Assembly: GCA_016124205.1 (NCBI GenBank)
Contig: WGOD01000001.1
Location: forward strand, 609,309 to 673,308
Origin: Alphaproteobacteria bacterium
Lineage (GTDB): Bacteria; Pseudomonadota; Alphaproteobacteria; Caulobacterales; Maricaulaceae
DNA length: 64,000 nucleotides
Reading direction: 5' to 3'
The notes under the pieces are model-generated. The model searched no databases. It saw only the letters and a list, made by a program, of their open reading frames with translations, and was not told the origin of the DNA. The translations under genes were made by a program, and so were the position numbers. Shown piece after piece: positions 25,205 through 37,054 of the stretch. Each line of letters starts with the position of its first letter. Positions within the stretch are counted from its first letter, which is position 1.

Positions 25205-26949
25205 ATGAGCGAGGATATCCGCGAACTGGCACGGGGATTTCCGGCCCAGTCGCCCGGGGACTGGCGCGAGCTGGCGCTTGGCGCTCTCAAGGGCGCCGAC
25301 TTCGACCGGACGCTGGTGCGGACGACCGCGGACGGAATCGCGCGGGGACCGGTTTTCTTTGATCGTCCGTCGGGCAGCGCCCCGCTTTACCCGCCTCGCA
25401 ATACGTATCTGCCCTGGGCGATCCGTCAGAGCCATGGCGAAGCCGACCCGGCCAAGGCGAATGCCAACATCCTTGCCGACCTCGCCGGCGGCGTGTCCGA
25501 GATTTCGCTGCGGCTGGACGAGGACGGCACGAACGGGATCGCCACGGCTTCCGCCGATGAGATTCGCCGGGCACTGGACGGCGTGGATCTGTCGATTGCT
25601 CCGGTCCACATCGAATCCGGCGGTCTCGACGGTGCGCATTTGCTCGCTGAAGTCCTGAAGCGCGCGCCGGATATCAGGGGCGGATTCGGCTTGCCGCCGG
25701 CCACGCCGCATGCGGCTAAATTCGCAAAGCACTTCCCGAACATGCGGCTCATCGCCGTCGACGCGCGGTCGGTGTTCGATGCAGGCGGCAGCGAGGTACA
25801 GGAAATTGCCTTCATGGCGTGCGGCCTCGCCGAAGCGATGCGAGGACTGATCGATCACGGCGTTGACGCCGAGCGCGCAGCGCGCGGCGTCGAGGTCCGG
25901 TTGGCCGCCGACGCGGACATCCATCTGACGATCGCGAAGCTGCGCGCCGCGCGGATTGTCTCGGCGCGGATTCTGGACGCCTTCGGCGTGACTGGCGTTT
26001 CCACGCCGATCCACGCGGTCACCGCCTATCGCATGATGACGCGGCGTGATCCGTGGACGAACCTCATCCGCGTGACCGCCGCCGGTTTCGCCGCCGCGGC
26101 GGGCGGGGCCGACGTGATCACGATCCGTCCGGTCACGGCGGCGCTCGGACGGCCGACCCCGTTTGCCCAGCGCGTCGCGCGCAATCTTCAGATCATGCTG
26201 CAGGAGGAATCGCATCTCGGGCGCGTCGCCGATCCGGCGGCCGGATCCTTCCTGCACGAGACCCTGACCCGCGAGCTGGCGCAACAGGCCTGGTCTTTGT
26301 TTCAGACGCTCGAAAGCGAAGGCGGCTATGAGGCCGCGGTCGACGGTGATGCCTTCCGCAAGCGCATCGCCGAGGCGCGCGCCGGGCATGAAAAGGCCTA
26401 CCGTTCCGGCAAAGAGTCCCTGATCGGGATCAATGCCTTCCCGGAGCTGCATTCGCGACCGGTCGAGGCGCTGCCCGGTCACGATATCGGCCATGACGCC
26501 CCGTTCGAACCGATCCGCTTCGCCGCCCCCTTTGAAGCCTTCCGCGATGCGGCGGAGAAGCACGAAAAGAAGGCCGGGCATCGCCCGAAAGCCTTCCTTG
26601 CGACGCTCGGTTCGCTCGCGGAGTTCAATGCGCGCGCGACCTTCGCGCAAAACCATCTCGCCGTCGGCGGGGTCGAGGTGACAGGCGCGTCCGAGTTTGC
26701 GGATGCCAAGGCTTGTGCTGCGGCCTTCAAGGACAGCGGCACCGCGCTCGCCGTGATCTGCGGCACGGATGCCGCCTATCAGGCGCAGGCGAGCGATTTG
26801 GCCGCCGCGTTGAAACAGGCGGGCGCGAAAGCGGTCTGGCTGGCCGGACGGCCGATCGAAGGGATCGGCGGCATCGACCGCTTTATCCACCTGCGCAGCG
26901 ACCGTCTCGACGACCTTCAGGACGCCCACGCCATTCTGGGAGTGAAGGC

Positions 26950-26953
<4 letters not shown>
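25205..26953 (+). CDS. mutA: methylmalonyl-CoA mutase small subunit
   Basis: 582 residues from the ATG at 25205 ([37 protein letters not shown]), the usual N-terminus of the small subunit. The TIM-barrel half is recognisable ([31 protein letters not shown]), and the C-terminal flavodoxin-like half lacks the B12 His of the large subunit (D-x-H-x-x-G absent), as expected for the non-catalytic chain. MutAB interconverts (R)-methylmalonyl-CoA and succinyl-CoA in propionate and odd-chain or branched-chain catabolism. The stop overlaps the mutB start by four bases. Confidence 0.95.
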
Positions 26954-29079
<2,126 letters not shown>

Positions 29080-29148
29080 TCCGGCTTTCCCCCTACCGGT
29101 CAGTGATCGGGAGGCGCATCCTTTTCAGACAGAAAAGGAGACCTCCCC

Positions 29149-29466
29149 ATGATCGTCACCACGACCCCGACTATCGAAGGCAAGATTATCCGCGAGTACA
29201 AGGGCGTCGTCACCGGCGAAGCCATTCTCGGCGCGCACCTCTTCCGTGACCTGTTCGCAGGCATACGCGACATCGTTGGCGGCCGCTCCGGCTCCTATGA
29301 GAAATCCCTCCGCGAAGCGCGCGAGATCGCCCTGCAGGAACTACAGGAAGAGGCCCAGAAGCGCGGCGCGAACGCCGTCGTCGGCGTCGACCTCGACTAT
29401 GAAGTGATCGGCGAACAAGGCTCAATGCTGATGGTGTCGGCCAGCGGGACGGCGGTCACGATCTAG
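29149..29466 (+). CDS. YbjQ/UPF0145 family protein
   Basis: 105 residues, full length for the family. It begins [29 protein letters not shown] and continues [51 protein letters not shown]: the complete YbjQ/UPF0145 pattern. Known structures form pentamers; the function is unresolved (sometimes labelled heavy-metal-binding). AAAAGGAGAC provides the ribosome binding site. It lies 69 bp after mutB and may read through from it. Confidence 0.93.
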   Translation: MIVTTTPTIEGKIIREYKGVVTGEAILGAHLFRDLFAGIRDIVGGRSGSYEKSLREAREIALQELQEEAQKRGANAVVGVDLDYEVIGEQGSMLMVSASGTAVTI

Positions 29467-29534
29467 CGAGCCGGAACGCATTGCCGCGAAATGGCGTATA
29501 ATGGGCTGAGGGACTCAAATCCGGGAGCCTGACC

Positions 29535-30020
29535 ATGCGCCGTTTCGCCATTCTCGCAGCGACTGCCCTGCTGGCCGCCTGCGCCAGTCCCAGCGTCTAT
29601 GCCCCGGCGGACAACGCGCGCGATCTCGGCTACCGCGAGACCCGTATCGAGAACAATCGCTGGCGCGTCAGCTTCACGGGCGGGTCCGACCTGCCCTCGC
29701 CGCGCGTTGCGGACCTGGCGCTGCGGCGCGCCGCCGAACTGACCCTCGACAATGGCTATACGTGGTTCCGGGTCGTCGGCGACAGCCGCGACCAGCGCGG
29801 TTCGGGCGACGGCCCTGTGCGTGGCGGCGTCAGCGTCGGGCAGAGTTTCGGATCCGGCGGATTCCGCGCCTCGGGTGTCGGCGTCGGCCTCAGCTTTTCG
29901 CCGGGCAGCGAACGCCGCGAAACGGTGACGCTGGAAGTGCTCGGCGGAGCCGGTCCGCGGCCGCGCCAGCCGAATGTCTATGATTCCCGGGACGTTCTGG
30001 ACAATGTTCCGCCGCTCTAG
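29535..30020 (+). CDS. CC0125/CC1285 family lipoprotein
   Basis: 161 residues with a signal peptide and lipobox LLAAC (Cys16). The mature part begins ASPSVYAPADNARDLGYRETRIENNRWRVSFTGGS, the characteristic opening of the CC0125/CC1285 family of alphaproteobacterial lipoproteins, and VADLALRRAAELTLDNGYTWFRVV is the conserved core. A glycine/serine-rich middle (GGVSVGQSFGSGGFRASG) and a Pro-rich tail follow. The role is unknown; probably outer membrane. It converges on the HhH-domain protein gene with 3 bp between stops. Confidence 0.88.
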   Translation: MRRFAILAATALLAACASPSVYAPADNARDLGYRETRIENNRWRVSFTGGSDLPSPRVADLALRRAAELTLDNGYTWFRVVGDSRDQRGSGDGPVRGGVSVGQSFGSGGFRASGVGVGLSFSPGSERRETVTLEVLGGAGPRPRQPNVYDSRDVLDNVPPL

Positions 30021-30023
30021 GCG

Positions 30024-30503
30024 CTAGCGGACAGACAGGGTTTTCGCCTGTCCCACCCAGTCGTCGCGAACAATGCGTCCGCGCGAACCGAGATCGGTAT
30101 CCCACTGGGCGATGTCTTCGTCGGTCCATGCAGCAATCTGGGAGTAGCGCACCACGCCGCCGGCCTTGAGCGCCTTGGCCGCCTTGGGGCCAAGCCCCTT
30201 GATGGCCTGCAGGTCGTCTTCCTCTTCGCCCAGGACCGGTTCGACGACCGGCTCTGCTGCCTTCGGCGCATCGCTGACGGAGACCGGTTCGACCACGTCG
30301 TCATCGCGGTCGCGGCGGGCCATGGCGAGCGAGCGGTGCAGATCGTCATTCTCGCGGCGTAGACGTTCGACCTCGTCGCGCGCAGCGGTCAGGGACCGGC
30401 CGTCCGCGTCCGGCGAAGCGCCCCAGATGCGCCAGCCGATGACGACGCCAATCCCGAGCGCAAGCGCGAGCAGGAACCACATCTGCCAGATCAGCCAGAG
30501 CAT
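30024..30503 (-). CDS. membrane-anchored protein with C-terminal helix-hairpin-helix-like domain
   Basis: 159 residues from the ATG at 30503. One membrane segment (LWLIWQMWFLLALALGIGVVIGW) is followed by a coiled-coil (about 40-75), an acidic linker, and a C-terminal DLQAIKGLGPKAAKALKAGGV...YSQIAAWTDEDIAQWD domain. The latter matches the small helix-hairpin-helix/flap-endonuclease-like domain found at the C-terminus of several envelope proteins and ribosomal L21-type fusions. HhH domains bind DNA nonspecifically, but a role here is not known. It starts one base after the stop of the OmpA-like gene, so the two are cotranscribed. Confidence 0.75.
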   Translation of the reverse strand: MLWLIWQMWFLLALALGIGVVIGWRIWGASPDADGRSLTAARDEVERLRRENDDLHRSLAMARRDRDDDVVEPVSVSDAPKAAEPVVEPVLGEEEDDLQAIKGLGPKAAKALKAGGVVRYSQIAAWTDEDIAQWDTDLGSRGRIVRDDWVGQAKTLSVR

Positions 30504-30504
30504 T

Positions 30505-31572
30505 CTATTCTCCTTCCGCCGGAACGATTTCGAACCGGATGATTTCCGCCTGCGACTCGGATGCGTTCCAGGCCAGTCGTTCAGGCGACAGTCCCACATC
30601 GGCGAGGATATCCATCGCCTCCTGCGCGCGGGCTTCCGTCAGGGCGATCGATGCCTCGCCCGGATCACCGGTGACGCGGACCGATACGGTGACATTGGCC
30701 GGCGGACACCCGGTCAGGATTTCGCCAATACGGCGTACCGCCGCGCGCGATCCCGTCGTCAACCCGGCCTGGCCCGGTGTGAAGCGGATCGATTCGTCGG
30801 CGCGTGCGGCGCGAACGACCGCGTCACAGCCGGAAACGCTGGTGATACCGTCATGGGTACGGCCATTGCGGTCCACGAGATAGGCCGACGCCGTGAAACC
30901 GGGCGGCAGATCCGCGGACATGTTCAGAACTGAACGCGCCGTCTGGTCGCTACCGGCATGACCAAAGAGCCCGATCTCGTGATCGGTCAGCACACCGGTT
31001 CCGCGTTCGAGACGGGCCAGCTCGGCGATGATGCGCTTGGCGGCGGTTTCCCAGTCATTGGCCGGCGCGGCTCCGTCTTCGGTCACGGTCAGCGAGACTT
31101 CCTGTCCCGCCGGGAAAAGCTGGCGGGCATAGTCGCTGATGGACCGGACGGCGCGCTCACTGGCGGCGTCGCCCAGAATGGTGATGCGTCCGTTGGAGGC
31201 CGTCGCGCGGAAGGCAAAGACCGCTTCGAAGTCTGTCCGCGTCGTCAGATCGATCACGCGGGTAACCCCACCCGCGACTTCGCCGCCTGACCAGGTCGAG
31301 CGCAAGGCTGCGGACACGGCATCGAGGCGGGCGGCCTCGCTCGGCGCGCGGCCTTCAAGGATGGCGCGCTGACCGTCCATGCGCACATGCGCCCAGGCGT
31401 GTTCGCGCCCGGCCAGGGCATCGTCGGCATTGTCGAGCAGCTGGCGTTCGAGACGGCCCGCGGACACGCCCGAGAAATGGATGCCGATCACCCCCACGAG
31501 CGCGAACGCAACCAGTCCGGCGCCAAGGATGCGCCAGACACGTTCGCTGAAGATGGGCATTTGCTTTGCCAT
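30505..31572 (-). CDS. inner-membrane-anchored OmpA-like/BON-type envelope protein
   Basis: 355 residues from the ATG at 31572. One membrane segment (about 12-32) anchors a periplasmic part with two BON-like repeats (LERQLLDNADDALAGREHAWAHVRMDGQRAILEGRAP and the GRITILGDAASERAV region), then a C-terminal OmpA-like domain (IRFTPGQAGLTTGSRAAVRRIGEIL ... VTGDPGEASIALTEARAQEAMDIL). OmpA-like domains bind peptidoglycan, BON domains bind lipid or membranes. It is the first gene of a two-gene unit with the HhH protein. Confidence 0.8.
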   Translation of the reverse strand: MAKQMPIFSERVWRILGAGLVAFALVGVIGIHFSGVSAGRLERQLLDNADDALAGREHAWAHVRMDGQRAILEGRAPSEAARLDAVSAALRSTWSGGEVAGGVTRVIDLTTRTDFEAVFAFRATASNGRITILGDAASERAVRSISDYARQLFPAGQEVSLTVTEDGAAPANDWETAAKRIIAELARLERGTGVLTDHEIGLFGHAGSDQTARSVLNMSADLPPGFTASAYLVDRNGRTHDGITSVSGCDAVVRAARADESIRFTPGQAGLTTGSRAAVRRIGEILTGCPPANVTVSVRVTGDPGEASIALTEARAQEAMDILADVGLSPERLAWNASESQAEIIRFEIVPAEGE

Positions 31573-31643
31573 AGACCGCCCTGCCGGTTCAGGCCCCGAA
31601 ATAGGAAGTTTCACCGTCGGTATCCAGTGATTGTGGAAAAGAA

Positions 31644-31671
31644 AAGGCCGGGGCGTTGCCGCCCCGGCCTT
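31644..31671 (-). terminator. intrinsic terminator of the TonB-dependent receptor gene
   Basis: A 12-bp G/C-rich stem (AAGGCCGGGGCG and complement) with a 4-base loop, followed on the minus strand by TTTTCTTTTCC. It lies 25 bp beyond the receptor stop codon. Confidence 0.88.
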
Positions 31672-31696
31672 TCCATGCCGTTTGGCGTCCCCCCGC

Positions 31697-34234
31697 CTAG
31701 CGGCGTGCCCGAAGCGTCACGCCCCAGGTGCGCGGTGCACCGAGGAAGGCGTTGAACGAACCCGGCTGGAACGGACCGTCGAAGCCGACCTGGATGTAAT
31801 CCTCGTCGGTGAGGTTCCGCGCCCACAGTTCCAGAGCCCAGCTTTCGTCCTGCGCGCCGATGCCGAGGCGGGCGTTGAGGACGGTGTAGCCTTCCTGGAT
31901 CTTCTCCGGGTCAAGGTCCGAACCGGTGTTCTGCTCGGAAACGTAGCGGCCATCGAGGTGTGCCAGCCACTCCATGTTGCCGCCCAGCGGCGCACGGTAG
32001 GTGATCGCACCCGAGGTGTACCATTCCGGAGCCAGCGACATCGTGGCGCCCGACAGGCGGTCCACGTCCGGCGTGCCGGTCGCCGCGAAGTCATTGTACT
32101 GCGCGTCGGCATAGGTCACGCCGCCCTGAAGGGTCAGGTTGTCGGTCGGCAGCCAGAGCAGTTCCAGTTCCGCACCGCGGGTCGTCGCGCCTTCGTTGAG
32201 CGAGGTCACGAAGAAGGCGATGCCGTTGAAGGTGTTGAGCTGGAAGGTCTCGAAGTCGGAGTAGAACAGGTAGAGGTTGGCCAGCAGCGTGTCGTTGAAG
32301 GCTTCGGTCTTGAAGCCGATTTCGAAGCTGTCGACCAGTTCCGGCTCGAACTGCGCCGGATACTGCGCCGTACCGTTCAGAATGGCCTGGAAGTCCACCT
32401 GCTGCGCACCCGACTGGGTGAAGCGGTCGAGGTTGAAACCGCCCGCCTTGTAGCCGCGGGAGTACGTACCGTACATCAGAAAGTCGTCGTTGAAGCGGTG
32501 CGACAGCGACAGGATGCCGGTCAGTTCGCTTTCCGAACGCGACTGGTCGAAGTTGATGTTCGAGAACACGTCACGCGCGCCCGGCAGACAGGTGAAGGTA
32601 CCGAACTGGATCAGGCTCGCGACCGGCACCTGCGAGGCTTGCGAGAAGCCGGCAAGGATGGCCTGGTTCTGAGCCGTGGTGAAGTCGAGCGCTTCGCCGA
32701 AGACCGCTTCCCACACATCGCAGGCCGGGACGTTGGACGGCGAGAAGTTCGCCTGAGCGTCCTTCGTGGTGTCGGTCCAGCGGGCACCGAAGGTCAGGTC
32801 GGTGTTCTCGCCAATCGCCCAGGTGTTGTGCGTGAAGATGGCGAAGGTGTTGGCTTCCTGTTCGTAGGTGTCACCCAGATTGTTGCCGCCGCCATTCGGG
32901 GCGCCCTGGCCCGGAAGAAGCGGGGTGTAGCCCGGAATGAAGGCGCCGCCGAGACCGTTGGCCAGCGTCGTCACGAGAGTCGGCGAACCGCCCAGAAGGC
33001 CGAGATAGGGCTCGAAATGCGCGCCGTACTGGATCGCGTCGCGGCGGGTCAGGTCTTCCTGGCTGTAGAAGCCGCCGACCATCCAGTCGAAATTGCCGGC
33101 CGTACCCTGCAGGCGCAGTTCGGCGGTGGCGTTGCCGAAGTCGAAGGAGTTGAGGGCCGGGTCGCGGTAGACGACGTCGGCGCCGGTGAAGTCGGTGTCC
33201 TGACCGGTGATCAGGGAGTAATCGCGGACCGAGCCGATCGCCACGAGTTCGAAATTGTCGAAGTCGTAGGTGAATTCCGCCTGGAAGCCGCCGTCGCTCA
33301 CGTCCTGCATGGTGCCGCGATTGGCCTGGATCACACGCGAGAACGGACGCTCATTGCCCGGTGTCGGGCGCGAACCCGGCACCAGCGCATTCAGCGCGAG
33401 AGACGTCGGGCCGGACACGATGCTCGGCGCGCCGCAGCAGTTCTCGTCCCGGTTGGTGACGTCGACCGTCAGTTCGAACTCGCCGCGCGTGCCGAGGTTG
33501 AACAGCGCCTGACCGCGGAAGGTAAAGAAGTCCTGGTCGTTGTCTTCCGTATAGGTGCGCGGGCCGCCGAAGGTCTGGACATCGAGGAAGCCGTCGCGAT
33601 TACCGCGCGCCGCATAAAGGCGGACGGCGAGGAAATCGTCGACAATCGGACCGGTGACGCTGCCCGCCAGACGATAGCCGTCGGCGCCGCCGGTGATGTA
33701 GCCGGCTTCGAGATTGTAGCCGTATTCGAATTCCGGATCGGCGGTGACGATGTTGATGAGACCCGCGGAGGTGTTCGCACCGAACAGCGTGCCCTGCGGA
33801 CCGCGCAGCACTTCGATGCGCTCGATCTCGCCGAGATCGCCGAAGCTGACGCCGTTACGAGCGCGCGGCACGCCGTCGATCACGATGCCGACGGAGCTTT
33901 CCAGACCCGGGTTGTCACCGACCGTACCGACGCCGCGGATACGCGCGGTGGTCGAATACTCGTTCGAGGTCGAGGTGACGTTCAGGCCCGGCGCGAGAAC
34001 CGTGAGGTCCTTGATGTCGCGGACGCCGGAGTTCTGAAGCAGTTCGGCGGTGAAGGCCGTGACGGCGATCGGAACGTCCTGGATGCCCTGCTCACGCTTC
34101 TGGGCGGTGACGACGATCGTGTCGATGGTACGGCCTGCGGTCTGTTCTTCTTCCTGCGCGAAAGCGCTCGGAGCCATAAGAACGACAGACGAGGCGGCAG
34201 CCAGCAGCGCTGCGCGCGTAACGCGGATGTTCAT
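31697..34234 (-). CDS. TonB-dependent outer membrane receptor
   Basis: 845 residues from the ATG at 34234, with a signal peptide cleaved after APSAFA. A TonB-box-like TIDTIVVTAQKREQG is followed by the plug domain (IQDVPIAVTAFTAELLQ..., GVGTVGDNPGLESSVGIVIDG, IERIEVLRGPQGTLFG) and a 22-strand barrel ending in FNAFLGAPRTWGVTLRARR, a typical C-terminal aromatic/basic strand. The 'QGTLFG..TSAG.INIVT' block fits the iron-siderophore/carbohydrate TBDRs common in this group. The ligand is not evident. It is monocistronic with its own terminator and 200 bp of upstream sequence. Confidence 0.95.
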   Translation of the reverse strand: MNIRVTRAALLAAASSVVLMAPSAFAQEEEQTAGRTIDTIVVTAQKREQGIQDVPIAVTAFTAELLQNSGVRDIKDLTVLAPGLNVTSTSNEYSTTARIRGVGTVGDNPGLESSVGIVIDGVPRARNGVSFGDLGEIERIEVLRGPQGTLFGANTSAGLINIVTADPEFEYGYNLEAGYITGGADGYRLAGSVTGPIVDDFLAVRLYAARGNRDGFLDVQTFGGPRTYTEDNDQDFFTFRGQALFNLGTRGEFELTVDVTNRDENCCGAPSIVSGPTSLALNALVPGSRPTPGNERPFSRVIQANRGTMQDVSDGGFQAEFTYDFDNFELVAIGSVRDYSLITGQDTDFTGADVVYRDPALNSFDFGNATAELRLQGTAGNFDWMVGGFYSQEDLTRRDAIQYGAHFEPYLGLLGGSPTLVTTLANGLGGAFIPGYTPLLPGQGAPNGGGNNLGDTYEQEANTFAIFTHNTWAIGENTDLTFGARWTDTTKDAQANFSPSNVPACDVWEAVFGEALDFTTAQNQAILAGFSQASQVPVASLIQFGTFTCLPGARDVFSNINFDQSRSESELTGILSLSHRFNDDFLMYGTYSRGYKAGGFNLDRFTQSGAQQVDFQAILNGTAQYPAQFEPELVDSFEIGFKTEAFNDTLLANLYLFYSDFETFQLNTFNGIAFFVTSLNEGATTRGAELELLWLPTDNLTLQGGVTYADAQYNDFAATGTPDVDRLSGATMSLAPEWYTSGAITYRAPLGGNMEWLAHLDGRYVSEQNTGSDLDPEKIQEGYTVLNARLGIGAQDESWALELWARNLTDEDYIQVGFDGPFQPGSFNAFLGAPRTWGVTLRARR

Positions 34235-34433
34235 CTTAACTGTTCTCCCGGTTCCCGGCCCGTGGCCGAGTTCTAAAACGGCCCTTTTCCGGACCTTGGA
34301 TGCGAACATGCCGCAAAGCGGCGATTCAAAGAAGGGGTATCCCCGGTTCAAACCCCCTCGGAAACGCCCGTTTCCCGGCCTGTCACATGGTTTTCCGAAA
34401 TTTGTTGCGAGAACGACACACTTTTGCCGGGGG

Positions 34434-35078
34434 TCAGGCCGAGGCGCTCGGCCTTGCCCTGATAGCCTGATGCCATTCGCGCAGTGCCGACATGTCCGAT
34501 TCCGGGCGGATTTTCACCCAGGCTGCGAACTCGACGAAGATGAAGGCGGTGATATCGGCGTTGGAAAAGGCGTCACCGGCCAGCCAGGGCACGTCCTGCA
34601 ATCGAGTATCGAGTACGGACATGAAAACCGCCATGCGCTTCAGGCCCCGTTCGGCGAGCGCCGGGATCTGTTCATAGCCTTCCGGCCCGGGCAGCGCGCG
34701 GCCCTTCAGCGCCGGGCTGGAATTGCGCAGCGCGTCGGCGGCGGACCACAGGCCTTCCATTTCGGCGCGTGCATTCCATTCCGCCACAAGGGCCTTTTCC
34801 ACCGGCGTGCGCCCCATCAGCGGCGGTTCGGGGCAGACCTCTTCGAGATAGCGCGCGATGGAGGACGTGTCGCCGAGCACGGTCCCGTCCGGCAGCTTCA
34901 GGGCCGGCACGGTGCAGCGCGGATTGAGTTTCCGGTATGGTGGCTGGAGGTGCTCGCCAGTCTTCAGTTCGACCTGGACGGTTTCGACGTCGATCCCCTT
35001 CTCCGCAATGAAGATGCGCGAGCGGCGCGGGCTCGGCGCGGTGGCGCAGTCATAAAAGACGTGACCGTCGAGCTTCAT
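34434..35078 (-). CDS. glutathione S-transferase-like protein
   Basis: 214 residues. The N-terminal thioredoxin-like domain has the GST pattern: FYDCATAPSPRRSRIFIAEKGI (possible Ser/Cys catalytic position), NPRCTVPALKLPDGTVLGDTSSIARYLEE with the cis-Pro VPAL and the glutathione-binding D-T/S-S. The all-alpha C-terminal half includes the N-capping FSNADITAFIF motif. It probably conjugates or transfers glutathione. The start overlaps the amidase stop by four bases (ATGA), an unusual pairing that suggests a shared catabolic or detoxification role. Confidence 0.85.
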   Translation of the reverse strand: MKLDGHVFYDCATAPSPRRSRIFIAEKGIDVETVQVELKTGEHLQPPYRKLNPRCTVPALKLPDGTVLGDTSSIARYLEEVCPEPPLMGRTPVEKALVAEWNARAEMEGLWSAADALRNSSPALKGRALPGPEGYEQIPALAERGLKRMAVFMSVLDTRLQDVPWLAGDAFSNADITAFIFVEFAAWVKIRPESDMSALREWHQAIRARPSASA

Positions 35079-36850
35079 GCGAAGGCCTCCGGGCGCTCGT
35101 CAGCGACGCCGAGTCGCTCCTCGATGGCGCGGCCGAGCGCGACGAGATTGCCCTCCTCGAACAGCGGACCCCACAGGGTGGAGGCATAGGGCACGCGGTA
35201 TTCGGTCGCGTCCTCATTCGCCGTGCTGCCAAAGATGGTGCGCGTGCGCTGGCTGATGAAGCCGGACCTGAAGGCGAGACAGGGATGGCCGGTGAAGTTG
35301 GTGATCACCAGCATCGCGCCCGCGAAGTTCGGCCCGATCACCGCGTCCACATTCGAGAACATGTCGTGCGCCGCGGTCATGACCTGGCGGCGCAGCCGGT
35401 CGACATTGACCATGTCCACCGCCGAGATAAAGCGCGCGCGGCGCCAGGTGTTCGGCCAGGCCTGCGGGGCCTGCCAGACGAGGCTGTCGTCCTCATTCGT
35501 CAGGGTCAGTTGTTCGAAGGCCGCGGCGGACTCCGCCTCGACGACGGCGAAGAGCGCGTCATAGGGCAGATCCGGCATGGCGACCTCGACCAGTTCGGCG
35601 CCGGCATCCCGGGCGGCCTGAAGCGCGGCCCGGTCCGGGTCGGCGGCGTTTTCGAACCATTCGGGATTGTAGCCGACGCGCATGCCGCGCACGTCGCGCC
35701 CGGCATGGCAGTCGAAGCCATGTCCGAGAGAGCCGGGCTCGGTGGGATTGTGGCCGTTGATCGCGCCGAGGACGAAGGCGGTATCTTCCGCCGAACGGCA
35801 GAGCGGGCCGACCTTGTCGAGCGACCAGCACAGCGCCATGGCCCCTTCGCGCGGGACCCGGCCGAAGGTGGGCCTGAGGCCCGTCGTGCCGCAGCGGTGA
35901 GAGGGCGAGACGATGGAACCGAGCGTTTCGGTCCCGATGCCGAAGCCGACGAGCCCGGCCGCCGTCGCCGAGGCCGACCCGGCGCTGGAGCCCGACGAGC
36001 CTTCATCGGTGTTGAACGGGTTGCGGGTGATGCCGCCGAACCAGCGGTCGCCATACGCAATGGCGCCGTTCGTGGTCTTGCCGAGGAGGACCGCACCGGC
36101 TTCGCGCAGGCGCGTCGTCACCACGGCGTCATGCTCGGCGATGCGGTCGCGCCAGGGGGTCGCGCCCCAGGTACCGCGTACGCCGGCGACGTCGATAATG
36201 TCCTTCATGCCGTAGGGGATGCCGTGCAGCGGGCCGCGATAGCGCCCGGCCGCGATCTCGGCGTCGGCGGCATCGGCTTCGCGTCTTGCGATGTCGGCGG
36301 TGACGGTGACGAAGCATTCGAGGCGCGGGCCGTGCTGGGCGACGCGCGCCAGATAGATGTCGGTCAGGCGGCGGCTGGTCAGCTGGCCGGTGCGGATCCA
36401 TTCGGCCTGTTTCCAGACCGGGGCAAAGGCGATGCCGATGTCATTGCCCGGCAGAGATCCCGCGGCGCGGCCGGATAGGGTCACCGTATTGCCCTGCTCG
36501 CGGTAGGCGATGCCCGGCAGGCGCGGATCGAAGATCGAGGCGGGGGCGAGCGTGTTCGGCTTGTCGACCTGCCTGAGGCGCACCATCCGGTCGATCCACT
36601 GGTCGATCTCCTCGACCATCATCGCGCGTTCTTCGTCCGTATAACGCACGGCGAACAGGCGTTCGGCGTTGGCGATCGTATCCGGCGAGATCGCGGCGGC
36701 TTCGGCGGCTGGCGATTCGGCGCCCAGCACTCCGGGGACGGATTGCGGCGCGGATTGTTCCTGCGCTCCGGCGCGTCCGGCGGCGAGCCCCGCCGCCCCC
36801 ACAGCCAGCCCCTGCAGCATTCTGCGCCGCGTCGTGTGGCGATCGGACAT
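35075..36850 (-). CDS. Tat-exported amidase-signature family protein
   Basis: 591 residues. The N-terminus TTRRRMLQGLAVGAAG is a twin-arginine signal with AGAQEQ as the cleavage region, so it acts outside the cytoplasm. The amidase signature is complete: Lys216 in YGMKDIID, and the Ser-cis-Ser motif in GSSGSSAGSASATAAGLVGFGIGTET. The C-terminal region has the usual hydrophobic helices. The family hydrolyses amides (including carboxamides of amino acids and aryl amides). It is in an operon with the GST-like gene. Confidence 0.9.
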   Translation of the reverse strand: MSDRHTTRRRMLQGLAVGAAGLAAGRAGAQEQSAPQSVPGVLGAESPAAEAAAISPDTIANAERLFAVRYTDEERAMMVEEIDQWIDRMVRLRQVDKPNTLAPASIFDPRLPGIAYREQGNTVTLSGRAAGSLPGNDIGIAFAPVWKQAEWIRTGQLTSRRLTDIYLARVAQHGPRLECFVTVTADIARREADAADAEIAAGRYRGPLHGIPYGMKDIIDVAGVRGTWGATPWRDRIAEHDAVVTTRLREAGAVLLGKTTNGAIAYGDRWFGGITRNPFNTDEGSSGSSAGSASATAAGLVGFGIGTETLGSIVSPSHRCGTTGLRPTFGRVPREGAMALCWSLDKVGPLCRSAEDTAFVLGAINGHNPTEPGSLGHGFDCHAGRDVRGMRVGYNPEWFENAADPDRAALQAARDAGAELVEVAMPDLPYDALFAVVEAESAAAFEQLTLTNEDDSLVWQAPQAWPNTWRRARFISAVDMVNVDRLRRQVMTAAHDMFSNVDAVIGPNFAGAMLVITNFTGHPCLAFRSGFISQRTRTIFGSTANEDATEYRVPYASTLWGPLFEEGNLVALGRAIEERLGVADERPEAFA

Positions 36851-37054
36851 GTCTCCCCTCCCCGTTCAGGTGTCGTTCAAGCGTGAAGCAGGAGATGAAA
36901 CATGAATGCTTCCTGTCAATCTCCATCCCGAAATGGTCCGGGATGATCCAGAAATGGACTCATGTACCGCCCCAATTCGCCACAATTGCTTCTTAACCAT
37001 GAATGGCTGCGAAAGCGGCGGGGCTGACTGACCTTTTGAAAAGCGAGGGGCAAA

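Noticed and set aside
31631..34276. 881-codon open frame on the plus strand opposite the TonB receptor
   Set aside because: Mirror of a high-G+C gene: arginine-, valine- and alanine-rich without domains, and the minus-strand frame has a signal peptide, plug and barrel.
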